Shown here: one piece after another, positions 6,558 to 14,311 of the stretch | Layout: each line of letters opens with the position of its first letter | Position numbering within the stretch: position 1 is the stretch's first letter | Assembly (NCBI GenBank): GCA_030605745.1 | Contig: JAUWHT010000248.1 | Coordinates: 1-22,375 of the forward strand | DNA length: 22,375 bases | Direction of reading: 5' to 3' | DNA from: Pirellulales bacterium | GTDB lineage: Bacteria > Planctomycetota > Planctomycetia > Pirellulales > Thermoguttaceae | The notes under the pieces: model-generated | Told to the model about the DNA's origin: nothing | Databases searched by the model: none | What the model saw: the letters and a program-made list of their open reading frames with translations, nothing else | Translations under genes and position numbers: made by a program

Positions 6558-7571
6558 TTACGCTTCAAGGTGAGAATCTGCCTCTGATCGTTTGCGGTGG
6601 CAGTTGAGCATGCCGCAGTTGAGGCGACAGCGGCGCATGACACCGCGTAAACGATCGCTACTATCAGAGCCAAGCAAATCGTCAAGCCGATTTCGGCGGA
6701 TGTTTCCGATCGCCAGCCCGCCGTTGATCGTTCTCATAGAATGACAAAGCAATACGTCGCCATTTTGTTCAACGATGATATTCCGCTCGCCACTGGCGCA
6801 AACCGGCTCAACGAGAAATCCAGGGTCGCGTACGTACATCCGCATCCATCGAAGATCGATGTCTGATGTAAGGATTGGCACTCCTTCGCACTTAAGTGCC
6901 CGGATCCGATCCAAGGACGCGTCAAAAAACAGCAGATCGCATGGAAAATGACGGTGGAAGAAAACGTCCCTCTTCCCGACAAGCATGAACGTCGGGGATA
7001 GAACCTGAAAACTCATCCCATCAACACCGAGCCTCTGCAAGAAACGGGCCGTCTGCTCAATCTCCGGCAAGTTGACGTCGAACAGAATCGTGTTCGTGAA
7101 GAGGCGGACGGGTGATTTGGAAAATGCCTGCGACCGCTCAACCAGACGTCGGACAGCATCGACGGCCAACTCGAATGTCCCTGGAACGCCGCGAATCCAG
7201 TCGTGGACGTGTGGGTGGTGCGAGTCGAGTGATACGAACAAATCCGTCGGACCATCTTCGACGAGCCGATCGATGGACTCGTCGTCGGCCAATGTCCCGT
7301 TGGTGGTCGCGGTGCAGGCTAGCGAGAGACTTCGACAAAGACGGCCGATCGCGAAGAATTCATCGCTCTTGCGCATCGTTTCGCCACCCGAAATGGACAC
7401 GCGAAGGCGTGGGCTCAACCGCGCACCGTTACGGATGGCCGCCAACTTTTCGTTGGTGCTCAACGAGCGGATGTCCTCCCGGGTCCGCCACATGTGACAT
7501 TGCTAGCAGCGCAAGTTGCACTCGGTCGTGGTTGTCAAGAAAAGCTCTTGTGGCAGCGGAAAGGACGGCAT
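6558..7571 (-). pseudogene. Radical SAM protein with C-terminal Cys motif, interrupted by in-frame TAG in the FeS motif
   Basis: From ATG 7571 the frame reads MPSFPLPQELFLTTTTECNL then RC-TAG-QCHMWRTRED: the TAG (7503-7505) stands exactly between cysteines 2 and 3 of the radical SAM CxxxCxxC cluster (C18, C22, C25). Downstream the fold is complete: SISGGETM, ATTNGTLAD, LFVSLDSHHPHVH, then a C-terminal SPASM-like part with CASGERNIIVEQNGDVLLCH, a GNIRRNRLDDLL segment and CRLNCGMLNCHRK. One base change (CAG or AAG to TAG) explains the lesion. The downstream frame can start at 7493 (ATG) but would lack all cluster cysteines and could not be a radical SAM enzyme. The family would oxidise or modify a peptide or sugar; the substrate is unknown. 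Weak AGG-type SD before 7571. Confidence 0.75.
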
Positions 7572-7739
7572 TGATCTGACCTAAGGAATCATGTCGGGAA
7601 GAGGCTCAACCACCCGAAACGGCATGGCCGTTGTTGCGGCAAACGCGGGCAGGTGATATGCCAGGCCCATTCTGGCATCTCGGCGCACTGCCCGCAAATA
7701 GGTTATGATACTGCCGTGCGAGGGCACCCAGCTCAAAGT

Positions 7740-7869
7740 TAGCTGTCCATTCTGTGACGGATTGGCGGTTTGCAGTCCAATTCAAGACCAGTTTTGTGGA
7801 GACATAGGCAGGATGCGGCAAATAGGCCGATCTTGATTTCGGCCATTTTCGTCACAGAATGGACAGCTA
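7740..7869. repeat. 130-bp element with 20-bp perfect inverted ends
   Basis: TAGCTGTCCATTCTGTGACG at 7740-7759 is the exact reverse complement of 7850-7869. The 90 bp between do not encode a protein; they contain a small hairpin GGCCGA...TCGGCC (7826-7845). The size and perfect ends suit a MITE-like insertion or a long cruciform/hairpin, located 77 bp before the start of the radical SAM gene at 7947. No obvious target-site duplication is seen outside the ends. Confidence 0.7.
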
Positions 7870-7903
7870 CGGTCAAGCGGCTTTCCTCGCGCCGTTGCAG
7901 GCA

Positions 7904-7932
7904 TTGCGCTGAGTAGAATTGGGTGATATAAG
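7904..7932 (+). promoter_or_regulatory. Candidate sigma70-type promoter for the B12-radical SAM gene
   Basis: TTGCGC (7904-7909), 17-nt spacer, TATAAG (7927-7932). The -10 matches 5 of 6 consensus positions, the -35 is poor. The start codon at 7947 would be only about 8 nt from +1, so the message would be nearly leaderless, and no SD is visible. Confidence 0.3.
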
Positions 7933-7946
7933 AAAGCGGTCTTGCG

Positions 7947-9215
7947 ATGGACGAAGTTGACGTCGTACTGCTAAACCCGCCGTTCTTCCGCTTCTGCGGG
8001 AGCCACAACAACCGCTTGCCCCCCTCGTTGTCCTACCTGTCAGCCTACCTCGAAGCGGCTGGTATCTCGCACGCGCTTTACAATGCGGACTACACGGAAT
8101 CGAAGCGGTTTTGGAGCATGAAATGGATGTTTGACAATTTCGACCCGTTTATCGACGCGGTCGATGGGAAAGGGAGCTTGTACGGAGAGGTTGTCGAGAT
8201 CGTACAATCCTTTCGCCCCAAAGCGGTTGTGATCATGGGTGGCGAGCCGCTGATCGCGACCAAGGACTGGGGCAATCCCTTCATCGCGGCCCACTACGCG
8301 CGGATGCTGCGACGCATGAACGTGTTCACCGTCGGACTTAGTCACTTTTTCACGCTGGATCGGTCAAAGTTCGAGGACGCCTTCGATTGTATCATGGGCG
8401 GGGAACCCAATGCCCAGATCGTGGATATCATCCGAAAACGTGTGCCGGGCTACGTGTCACCGCAACCCCTTGACCTGAACGTGGTCCCCAACCTCAAGCG
8501 TCAGTTTCCCACAGATCAGGACACGGACTTTGTGATGACATCGTTTGGGTGTCGCTTTCCCTGTTCGTTTTGCCTGGTGCAACAGCTCTATCGAGAGCTG
8601 GATCAACGAGTGCGGTTTGTGGAGACAGACACGGTCATGCGGGATCTCCAGCAGCGATCAGAGTCGGAGATCTATCTGACGGATTTGACGTTTACCTTCG
8701 CGCCGCCCAAGCGGTTGAGGGAATTGGCAGACGCACTGGGCGCTCGCGGCATTCAGAAGTCATTCACGGTCGAAGCTCGTGTCGATTGCCTTACCGAGCG
8801 CACGGCGGACTTGCTGACGGAATTGAACGTGAGGTGCGTCAAGCTCGGTGTCGAAGGCATCACCAAGGACCTGCTGCGAGCCTTCAACAAGAGAACCAAG
8901 CTGGCTCAGATCGAGCGCGCCGTGGGGCTACTCAAGGAACGAGGGATCGCGGTCGTCACGTACTTGCTTATCGGCGGCGTGACCTCGGAAGAGGACTATG
9001 AGTTAACCCGCAGCTACATCGAGAAGCTGGCCCCCGATTTTGTTCCGGTGGCCATCTGGTCTTACGACCTGACTACGGACTACCGCTACGATACGCAGTT
9101 TTCGCCGACGAGGCTCAATGCCTGGGGTATCGATCGCAGCGTGTATTTCAAATACATGGATCTTCAGAGTGAAATGAACCCCACGGTGGGAAAGATGTTG
9201 GACTACGTCAGCTAG
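7947..9215 (+). CDS. B12-binding-domain-type radical SAM protein
   Basis: The product is 422 aa and intact. The N-terminus (VDVVLLNPPFFRFCG, PPSLSYLSAYLEAAG) is a Rossmann segment like the cobalamin-binding domains fused to radical SAM enzymes, with VVIMGGEPL and a second strand-turn at CIMGGEPNAQIVDII. The canonical DxHxxG His loop of true B12 binders is not obvious, so cobalamin binding is uncertain. The radical SAM domain begins at TSFGCRFPCSFC, with the cluster cysteines at 202, 206 and 209, followed by IYLTDLTFTF, KSFTVEARVDCLTERTADLL, VKLGVEGITKDLL and VVTYLLIGGVTSEEDY, the standard strand order of the Elp3/MiaB-like radical SAM barrel. Such proteins catalyse methylations or rearrangements. 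The DegT gene follows 13 nt later on the same strand, so a sugar or polyketide-type substrate in the same pathway is plausible. Confidence 0.85.
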   Translation: MDEVDVVLLNPPFFRFCGSHNNRLPPSLSYLSAYLEAAGISHALYNADYTESKRFWSMKWMFDNFDPFIDAVDGKGSLYGEVVEIVQSFRPKAVVIMGGEPLIATKDWGNPFIAAHYARMLRRMNVFTVGLSHFFTLDRSKFEDAFDCIMGGEPNAQIVDIIRKRVPGYVSPQPLDLNVVPNLKRQFPTDQDTDFVMTSFGCRFPCSFCLVQQLYRELDQRVRFVETDTVMRDLQQRSESEIYLTDLTFTFAPPKRLRELADALGARGIQKSFTVEARVDCLTERTADLLTELNVRCVKLGVEGITKDLLRAFNKRTKLAQIERAVGLLKERGIAVVTYLLIGGVTSEEDYELTRSYIEKLAPDFVPVAIWSYDLTTDYRYDTQFSPTRLNAWGIDRSVYFKYMDLQSEMNPTVGKMLDYVS

Positions 9216-9228
9216 TTGACCCGCGCCC

Positions 9229-10117
9229 ATGAACGAGATTCATCCCTTTCGTTATTGCTTCCCCGCAGAGGATATCGACGAAATCGCGGTGCGTTTTCGC
9301 GAAATACTTCATGTTCACGACTTCTTGACAATGGGTCAATACGGAGAGGAATTTGAAGCCGCGTTTCGCCAATACAGCGGAACTCGTCACGCGATCGCCG
9401 TATCCTCCGGAACGGCCGCCCTGGAAATCATTTTCCGCGCCCTAGACGTGGCGGGCGGCGAAGTAATCGTGCCTACCAATACGTATGGCGCAACCGTGGT
9501 AGCGGTCATTCGCGGCGGCATTCTCTTTCTTCTCCACCAAAGTGATCACTTGCGGCGAAGGCGGAATGATTGCCACGAACGACTCAGACATCTTCAACAA
9601 GGCCGTGCTGTTGCGAGACCATGCCAAGGATAAGCAAGGCAGCATGTCGGAGTTGGGCTATAACTGGCGGTTGCCGGAAATCCAATCGATGATGGGATTG
9701 ACGCAAATGCGGCGACTTGATGAATTCACCGAAAAGCGAAACACGGTAGCGGGCATCTACGACGAAGTCCTCGGTGACTTGCCGGGAATCTCGACATTGA
9801 AACCACCAGCGGAGTGCGTCCACAATCGACACAAGTATGTGGTGTTTTTGGAACGGGAGCAGCCAGAGGCAGTGCGCGCCGAGTTGTGGGAGAAGTACCG
9901 CATTCCACTTGGGGGTTTCGTCTACGCCGTACCGTGCCACTTACAGACTGCTTTTCGCGAGTGGAACGAAGGAGATTATCCCACTGCCGAGCAACTCTGT
10001 TCGTCACACATCTGTCCGCCGATCTATCAAGAAATGACCCGCGACGAGGCGTATCATGTGGCAACGTCGCTGCGGACTGTCCTGAACCACCAGATGCCGC
10101 GGGAGCGAGCGTTCTGA
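9229..10117 (+). pseudogene. DegT/DnrJ/EryC1 aminotransferase with internal deletion
   Basis: The N-terminal part (9229 to about 9517) is normal for PLP-dependent sugar aminotransferases: TMGQYGEEFEAAFRQYSGTR, AIAVSSGTAALEIIFRALDV, EVIVPTNTYGATVVAVIRGG. It then jumps, in a different frame, to FSFFSTKVITCGEGGMIATN (from about 9521), where the PLP-lysine codon is 9539-9541. The C-terminal part is normal to ERAF (10117). By alignment to the homologue at 19753-20831, about 75 residues are missing, including the conserved Glu-Asp that contacts the PLP ring nitrogen and the AQAHG segment. The rest is intact, so the deletion is discrete. The gene would have transaminated a keto-sugar nucleotide, downstream of the radical SAM gene. 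Alternatively the gap is an assembly collapse. Confidence 0.8.
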
Positions 10118-10157
10118 GATCTTCCCTGAGAGGAGCACTTTCCTGCGTTGCGGCCGA

Positions 10158-10826
10158 TCACGGCCTTTCCCAGAGCACAGTGCGAATGATTTCGCCACTG
10201 GGAATCTGGTACTCACACACGACCGTCACATCGAGGTTGAAGGGTGGCAACTCCAGATACAGTCCGTTATTGTAATGATCTCGCCGCGTGTACTTGTCGG
10301 TCGGCTTGTCAATATTTTGACGCTGATTGCGGGAAATATCGGCTTGACCGTCGGTGATCAGTGCGTAGCGGTATTGGTTCAGCTTGTTTAGGATCTGTAT
10401 GATCTCGTCGTTGGAGAGGATGTAGAGCACCATTGTGATGAGACACAGGTCGCCCAGCGGCAATTCGTCCTCGACCAGATCGAGTGCCACGAATTGCCGC
10501 TGGGCGCTGCCAAAATGCTCATTGTTGTGTTTGATCAACTCGTCGTAGATGTCGACGCCGATGTACGATGCCTCGTCCATTTCGATTCCGCTGGAAGCCT
10601 CGAAATCGCCGCAGCCGAGATCGACGACGCACAGGATGTCGTGCTGGCGTATAAAGCCGCTGACGAATTCACGATATGGCTTGGTCAGCTCGGGTGGAGA
10701 ATCCGAGTTGAATCTGCCGCCGCTCTGGGAAACTCCCCACAGGTTGTCGTCGTAGACGTTGCGAAACAGATTGCATCGCTCGTCGCGTTCCAGTTTCATT
10801 TTTTTGCCGACGTATTCTGGTTTCAC
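10158..10826 (-). CDS. Class I SAM-dependent methyltransferase
   Basis: The product is up to 222 aa. The GTG at 10826 has an AAGGGG-like stretch 9-13 nt upstream; the ATG at 10799 (MKLERDERCNLFRNVYDDNL) is an alternative. The SAM-binding motif I is VVDLGCGDFEASSGI, the acidic end of strand 2 is YIGVDIYDELIKHN, and LCLITMVLYILSNDEIIQIL is the usual post-IV strand and helix. The segment before motif I (LTKPYREFVSGFI) is a typical cap. The acceptor is unknown; the neighbourhood suggests a sugar or a peptide. It converges with the DegT pseudogene, 40 bp away, and lies downstream of a radical SAM gene on the same strand with about 100 bp between. Confidence 0.75.
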   Translation of the reverse strand: MKPEYVGKKMKLERDERCNLFRNVYDDNLWGVSQSGGRFNSDSPPELTKPYREFVSGFIRQHDILCVVDLGCGDFEASSGIEMDEASYIGVDIYDELIKHNNEHFGSAQRQFVALDLVEDELPLGDLCLITMVLYILSNDEIIQILNKLNQYRYALITDGQADISRNQRQNIDKPTDKYTRRDHYNNGLYLELPPFNLDVTVVCEYQIPSGEIIRTVLWERP

Positions 10827-10924
10827 GATCGCAACCCCTTCGTTCTTGTGCTTGCCAAGTGCATTTCAACACCGGACGGAGAAGAAACAAGATGATGGGA
10901 CCTCAATAGGTGTGGCATGCTGGT

Positions 10925-11944
10925 CTACGTTTCGACCAGACGAGCGGCATGTGATGCTATCTCTTGGGGAGTAATGAAATCGCTAGTGCGCTGAATGTAT
11001 CGAAATCGATCGCAGCGCATACACGGAGTATCGTCTCTCGGTGGAACATCACCCATGAGCATCTGACGCGTGAAACTGATGTCTGGACCGCGAAGAACTT
11101 CAAGCAAATCACGCTCACTAGCGTCACCAAAACTGCTCCACGTATTGACACAGCACCCCAGAACTGCTCCATCGAAGTTGATCTGTGGCTCGTTCCAAAG
11201 CTGAAGGCAAGGCGAGCGAGAATAATGGCGTCCCGTTTCTCGCGAGAACTCCGTTCGCGACGCGTATTCAAGACCAGTCTCGGCCTTCACGAAGTCCACG
11301 TCCACGATTGGTGAAATGGCTTCGTCCCAAGACAGCTTCACCTGGAATTCCATACCGAGTTCCTGCGCTAGCAGCCGGGCTTTGGGAAGTTCGTATTCAT
11401 TGTGGCCAAAGACCACAAACTGCCATGTCAACTCTGGGTATCTGCTATGGTAGGCTCTCTTGAATTCTACAATGCGCCGTATGTTGCGAATCACGGCGTC
11501 AAAGTTGCCCCCACGACGGTACTGGGCGTAGGACTCTTGAGTTGCTCCATCGATCGAACAAGCAATATGCCTAACTCGGTGCTTGACGACAGCCTCCAGC
11601 TGCGCGTCTGTGGCATCGTTGAGATTCACGCCATTGCTCATGGAGATTCGAATCCCTTGGGCTTCAGTATACCAAAGGATCTCCGCGAGTTGCTTGTTGA
11701 GAAAGACTTCTCCCCAATTCGACAGCTCAATAGACTTGACCCAGTCTGCACCTTCGAGTATCCGCCGCAAGCGACGTAGTGTGAGAACACCCACTCCGAC
11801 CACAGTTGCCCCCAGCGTCCCAATGCCGGTTGGACACGCAGGGCATTTGAGCTGGCAAACAGAAGCCGCATCAATTCGGATCTTGTGGGGTATCATAAGC
11901 ATACGAACAATCGAAGATAGTAGGGCCATTAGCACCACCACCAT
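10925..11944 (-). CDS. Radical SAM protein with SPASM-like C-terminus
   Basis: The product is 339 aa and intact. The N-terminus reads IPHKIRIDAASVCQLKCPAC with cluster cysteines C30, C34 and C37 counted from ATG 11944. Downstream barrel motifs: IELSNWGEVFLN (the GGE-like motif), IRISMSNGVNL and HIACSIDGATQESYAQYRRG. The C-terminal part has CLQLWNEPQINFDGAVLGCC, GDVPPRDDTPCMRCDRFRYI: the paired Cys of a SPASM/twitch auxiliary FeS domain. Starts at ATG 11902 or 11896 are also possible, as the first 14 residues are hydrophobic and unlike the family. The broken radical SAM gene 11951-12704 ends 7 nt upstream, so the two form a transcriptional pair. Related proteins modify peptides or sugars; the substrate cannot be told. 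Confidence 0.8.
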   Translation of the reverse strand: MVVVLMALLSSIVRMLMIPHKIRIDAASVCQLKCPACPTGIGTLGATVVGVGVLTLRRLRRILEGADWVKSIELSNWGEVFLNKQLAEILWYTEAQGIRISMSNGVNLNDATDAQLEAVVKHRVRHIACSIDGATQESYAQYRRGGNFDAVIRNIRRIVEFKRAYHSRYPELTWQFVVFGHNEYELPKARLLAQELGMEFQVKLSWDEAISPIVDVDFVKAETGLEYASRTEFSRETGRHYSRSPCLQLWNEPQINFDGAVLGCCVNTWSSFGDASERDLLEVLRGPDISFTRQMLMGDVPPRDDTPCMRCDRFRYIQRTSDFITPQEIASHAARLVET

Positions 11945-11950
11945 CGGCTC

Positions 11951-12704
11951 TCAGTAGAGAGTTAATACCGGAGTTGCCCTGTGGTACGCAGTCACAAGCT
12001 CACGCCATATCTTGCTCATGCTCACATTCTCTAATAGTACCTCGTTCTCAACCAGGAAATGCCCGCAGTATCCGCACAGGGCTTTGCACTGTTCGCGGAA
12101 CCGCCGATCAGACACCTCCAGGAGACTTCGCAAGCCTATGTCGAGACCAACTACTCGATCAATTGCACCGGCGACCGCACAGACGTAGATCCCGTGCCGC
12201 GAAACGCCAATGCCACTCTTCTCTGGAGAAACATAGCTGGCATCCATTTCCATAATTTCCAGGACAAATGTCACTATAATCAAGAGGGGCGAGAGTGAAC
12301 GGATTGAAACCATCCGGCGCCTTATCAGGCACCTTCGCAGAGATGGTTATGTCGACCCAAGCGGGTAAGGATCTCAATACACGTTGTACACGACTTCCCC
12401 AGCCGTGTGTCCAGAACCTAATCGTGCATCCGTTCACCTGATTGCGATAGGCGTCAAGCACTCCTATGATCTCGAATAGCTTCGGGTGCAGTGTGGGCTC
12501 GCCACCGAGAATCCAGATCTTGCGGTAGGGTAGCGGAAGCGACAGGGACTCCTCCAGCACCCTCCTGATTTGTTCAACGGTCATTGTATCACTAGAAGGG
12601 CACATTCCACATGCTCGGTCGCACTGTTTGCATCCCATGTCACAAGCGTATGTAATGTCAAACTCAAGAGATCTCAAATTGTGGAGGTTGTCGCTCTGTG
12701 GCAC
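11951..12704 (-). pseudogene. Radical SAM protein, frameshifted (+1)
   Basis: The start is GTG 12704, preceded by GAGGAAA about 6 nt upstream. Residues 13-28 read LEFDITYACDMGCKQC with cluster cysteines C21, C25 and C28, followed by IWILGGEPTLHPKLFEII and IRFWTHGWG. Near 12237-12240, at the codons after GNGC, the frame needs one base removed; downstream frame -1 then gives SPEKSGIGVSRHGIYVCAVA and a Cys-rich end (CKALCGYCGHF). The continuing sequence is the expected C-terminal part of this radical SAM family (GIGLSRYGYYPCAVAGGIDR type), so a single inserted base is the lesion. As it stands the product would lack the auxiliary cysteines. Paired with the radical SAM gene at 10925. Confidence 0.75.
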
Positions 12705-12802
12705 TGTACTTTCCTCAGTAAGATAAGGTGACGAGCCACCCGATAGCGGAAGAACTAACCGATCGTAATCACCGCGTAGGGACCCTGCGCATGCAGTCGA
12801 CT

Positions 12803-12830
12803 GGATGAAGTGTCCCGGGGCACTTCATCC
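12803..12830. repeat. 28-nt near-perfect palindrome
   Basis: GGATGAAGTG at 12803-12812 faces CACTTCATCC at 12821-12830 around a TCCCGGGG centre; only one base pair of the 14 is mismatched. It stands in a gene-free stretch (12705-12944) upstream of the radical SAM pseudogene and downstream of the dead GT2 copy. There is no T-run, so an intrinsic terminator is unlikely; it may be a REP-type dispersed repeat or a dyad operator. Confidence 0.6.
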
Positions 12831-12944
12831 CTGTCAAGCTGTCTGGACTCCAACGCTGGGGCGATAAGCTAGTGGCGAACCGAAGTGCGTAGCCTTCGCT
12901 GCACTCCCGCGGACACGGTGATCACGACCAAGTACTGCTGTTGA

Positions 12945-13250
12945 TCACCATTGTGGGGGTTGCGCCAGTGCGTGTTTGGTCAGTAGGTAGTGTCGGTTTT
13001 GTCGAGTTCCCTGCCTCACCTGTTGGTCGCGGGCAAGTCCGCGGCGAGTCTCGCTTTCGGTTGTATGATCCTGATGAAATACCCCCCCCCTGCGGAACGT
13101 ATATGATCGTCGCACCAGCCTTGCCCATACGGCAGGCCAGTTCCACTTCATGATATCCCCATCCGCTCATCATAAGGCATTTCGTGCGGCGGCTTCTGCA
13201 TCGTTTCCATTAGTCGGCGACTGAACCTCATACTCGTCCCGCAGACTGCC
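12945..13250 (-). pseudogene. Dead partial copy of the GT2 glycosyltransferase 3' end
   Basis: The region matches 14312-14626 at DNA and protein level: SGWGYHEVELACRMGKAGAT versus SGWGYHEVELAYRMQKAGAT, and GVFHQDHTTESETRRGLARD versus GVFHQDHTTESETHRGLDRD. Two lesions are visible. At 13082-13090 there is a run of nine C where the intact copy has ACTCCCGCC, with one base added; and near 13160-13170, 8 nt are missing where the intact copy has ACGAGCGG ATGAGCGG as near-direct repeats. Similarity fades past about 13250, so the 5' end is lost. It flanks FkbM on the other side from the intact GT2, which suggests an ancestral GT2-FkbM-GT2 order. Confidence 0.8.
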
Positions 13251-13383
13251 GTAAACGCGTCGGCCGCACCCATAAATCAGAGTGGCCGGTGGCTGCCTGC
13301 CGATCTGCGGAAACCCATGGGCAACCGGTCTTGATCGATTCGGTCGGATAACAAACGGTTGTATAGGGGATCGAGCCACTAGC
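13251..13383. other. Short non-coding gap downstream of FkbM
   Basis: About 130 bp between the FkbM stop and the dead GT2 copy. No gene, hairpin or repeat is visible. Confidence 0.4.
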
Positions 13384-14172
13384 CTAGTGAACTGATCGCC
13401 GGGCGACAACGGTATGCTCGCCCTCCTCGACAATTTCAAATTGGTACTGTTGCATCATTTCGTCGAAGGCGGTCCGCTGCCTGCTATCATCGTGGAATTC
13501 GATTGCGATGCAGCCCACGTCCGCCAACCATGCGACGTTGTCACGAAACATCTCGACCTCGGCACCTTCGATGTCGACTTTTAGCAAATCGATCTGGCGT
13601 CCGCCCAGGTGAGCGGAGATTTCCGGCATGGTGACCGTCGGCAGAATCTCATCTGAGGGATCGCTCGCTGTGGCAGCTCGCGGTTCCAAGTACCAGTGGA
13701 CTCCGTGCCTGAAGTCAATACTCGACCTGCAGATCCCGGCCGAGTTGCTCCAGACGCCGGCGCCAAGCAACTCGAACGGGACGCCGGATCGCGTGAGATT
13801 GGCACGAAGCGCATCGTGAGTGCAGGGGTCGGGCTCAACGGCCACAATCGAAACGCTAGGATAGTGCTTCGCAAGATACCATGAAGTGATTCCAATATTC
13901 GCGCCGAGGTCGACGATTACGCTCGCCGTCTCAACGTGCCGCAGGACGCTTGCGTACACGGCGTCCACGATCACCTCGCGAATTGTCGCTAGGTCAAGGC
14001 GAGTCGGTCGAATGGCGACATCGCCACCGGAAGGTCCCTCAATGGTGACATCGAAAGTTCCATTGGCGGGAAAACGGTTCAGCACATACAGACTCTGGAC
14101 TTCACAGAAGCGGGCGTAAGAAGCGGGCGCTAAGAAAGACTGGTGGTCTGGCTCTGGCAATTCATGATGCAT
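13384..14172 (-). CDS. FkbM family methyltransferase
   Basis: The product is 262 aa. The ATG at 14172 is chosen over the upstream TTG 14199 because GGAGGAG lies 6 nt before it (14179-14185). Motif I is VIVDLGANIGITSWYLAK (about residues 86-102), the acidic end of strand 2 is IVAVEPDPCTHDALRANL, and the FkbM signature IDLLKVDIEGAEVEMF follows at about residues 198-213, with VGCIAIEFHDD after it. These are SAM O-methyltransferases that act on sugar or polyketide hydroxyls; here the likely acceptor is a surface glycan. It is the last intact gene of the minus-strand operon, 140 bp after GT2, with the dead GT2 copy downstream. Confidence 0.88.
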   Translation of the reverse strand: MHHELPEPDHQSFLAPASYARFCEVQSLYVLNRFPANGTFDVTIEGPSGGDVAIRPTRLDLATIREVIVDAVYASVLRHVETASVIVDLGANIGITSWYLAKHYPSVSIVAVEPDPCTHDALRANLTRSGVPFELLGAGVWSNSAGICRSSIDFRHGVHWYLEPRAATASDPSDEILPTVTMPEISAHLGGRQIDLLKVDIEGAEVEMFRDNVAWLADVGCIAIEFHDDSRQRTAFDEMMQQYQFEIVEEGEHTVVARRSVH

Positions 14173-14178
14173 GGCAGG

Positions 14179-14185
14179 CTCCTCC
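14179..14185 (-). promoter_or_regulatory. Ribosome binding site of the FkbM gene
   Basis: GGAGGAG on the minus strand, 6 nt before the ATG at 14172. It fixes the start and rules out the TTG at 14199. Confidence 0.7.
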
Positions 14186-14311
14186 AGACCATCAAACAAA
14201 CCTCAGGAAATTGACATCAAACACTGAGTCTGGCTGACAGTGTGAAGCAAGTGGTAAGGTTCGCCATATTGCGATCACATGGAGATACTTCAGAGGTATC
14301 GTTGCTGTGGC

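Larger units (their letters stand above)
7572..7946. other. Divergent intergenic region
   Basis: This 375-bp region lies between two divergent radical SAM genes. It contains no gene-like frame. It carries the 130-bp inverted-repeat element (7740-7869) and a promoter candidate for the rightward gene (7904-7932). From 7572 to 7739 I see nothing further. Confidence 0.6.

Noticed and set aside
2315..7505. Reassigned TGA or TAG codons
   Set aside because: Both codons end other intact genes in the window (TAG at 6487 and 9215, TGA at 19753 and 20828). No SECIS-like structure was seen after the TGA.
12803..12830. Intrinsic terminator
   Set aside because: No following T-run on either strand.
13170..13439. 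Minus-strand ORF of 89 codons overlapping the FkbM end
   Set aside because: It is an out-of-frame reading of the dead GT2 copy.
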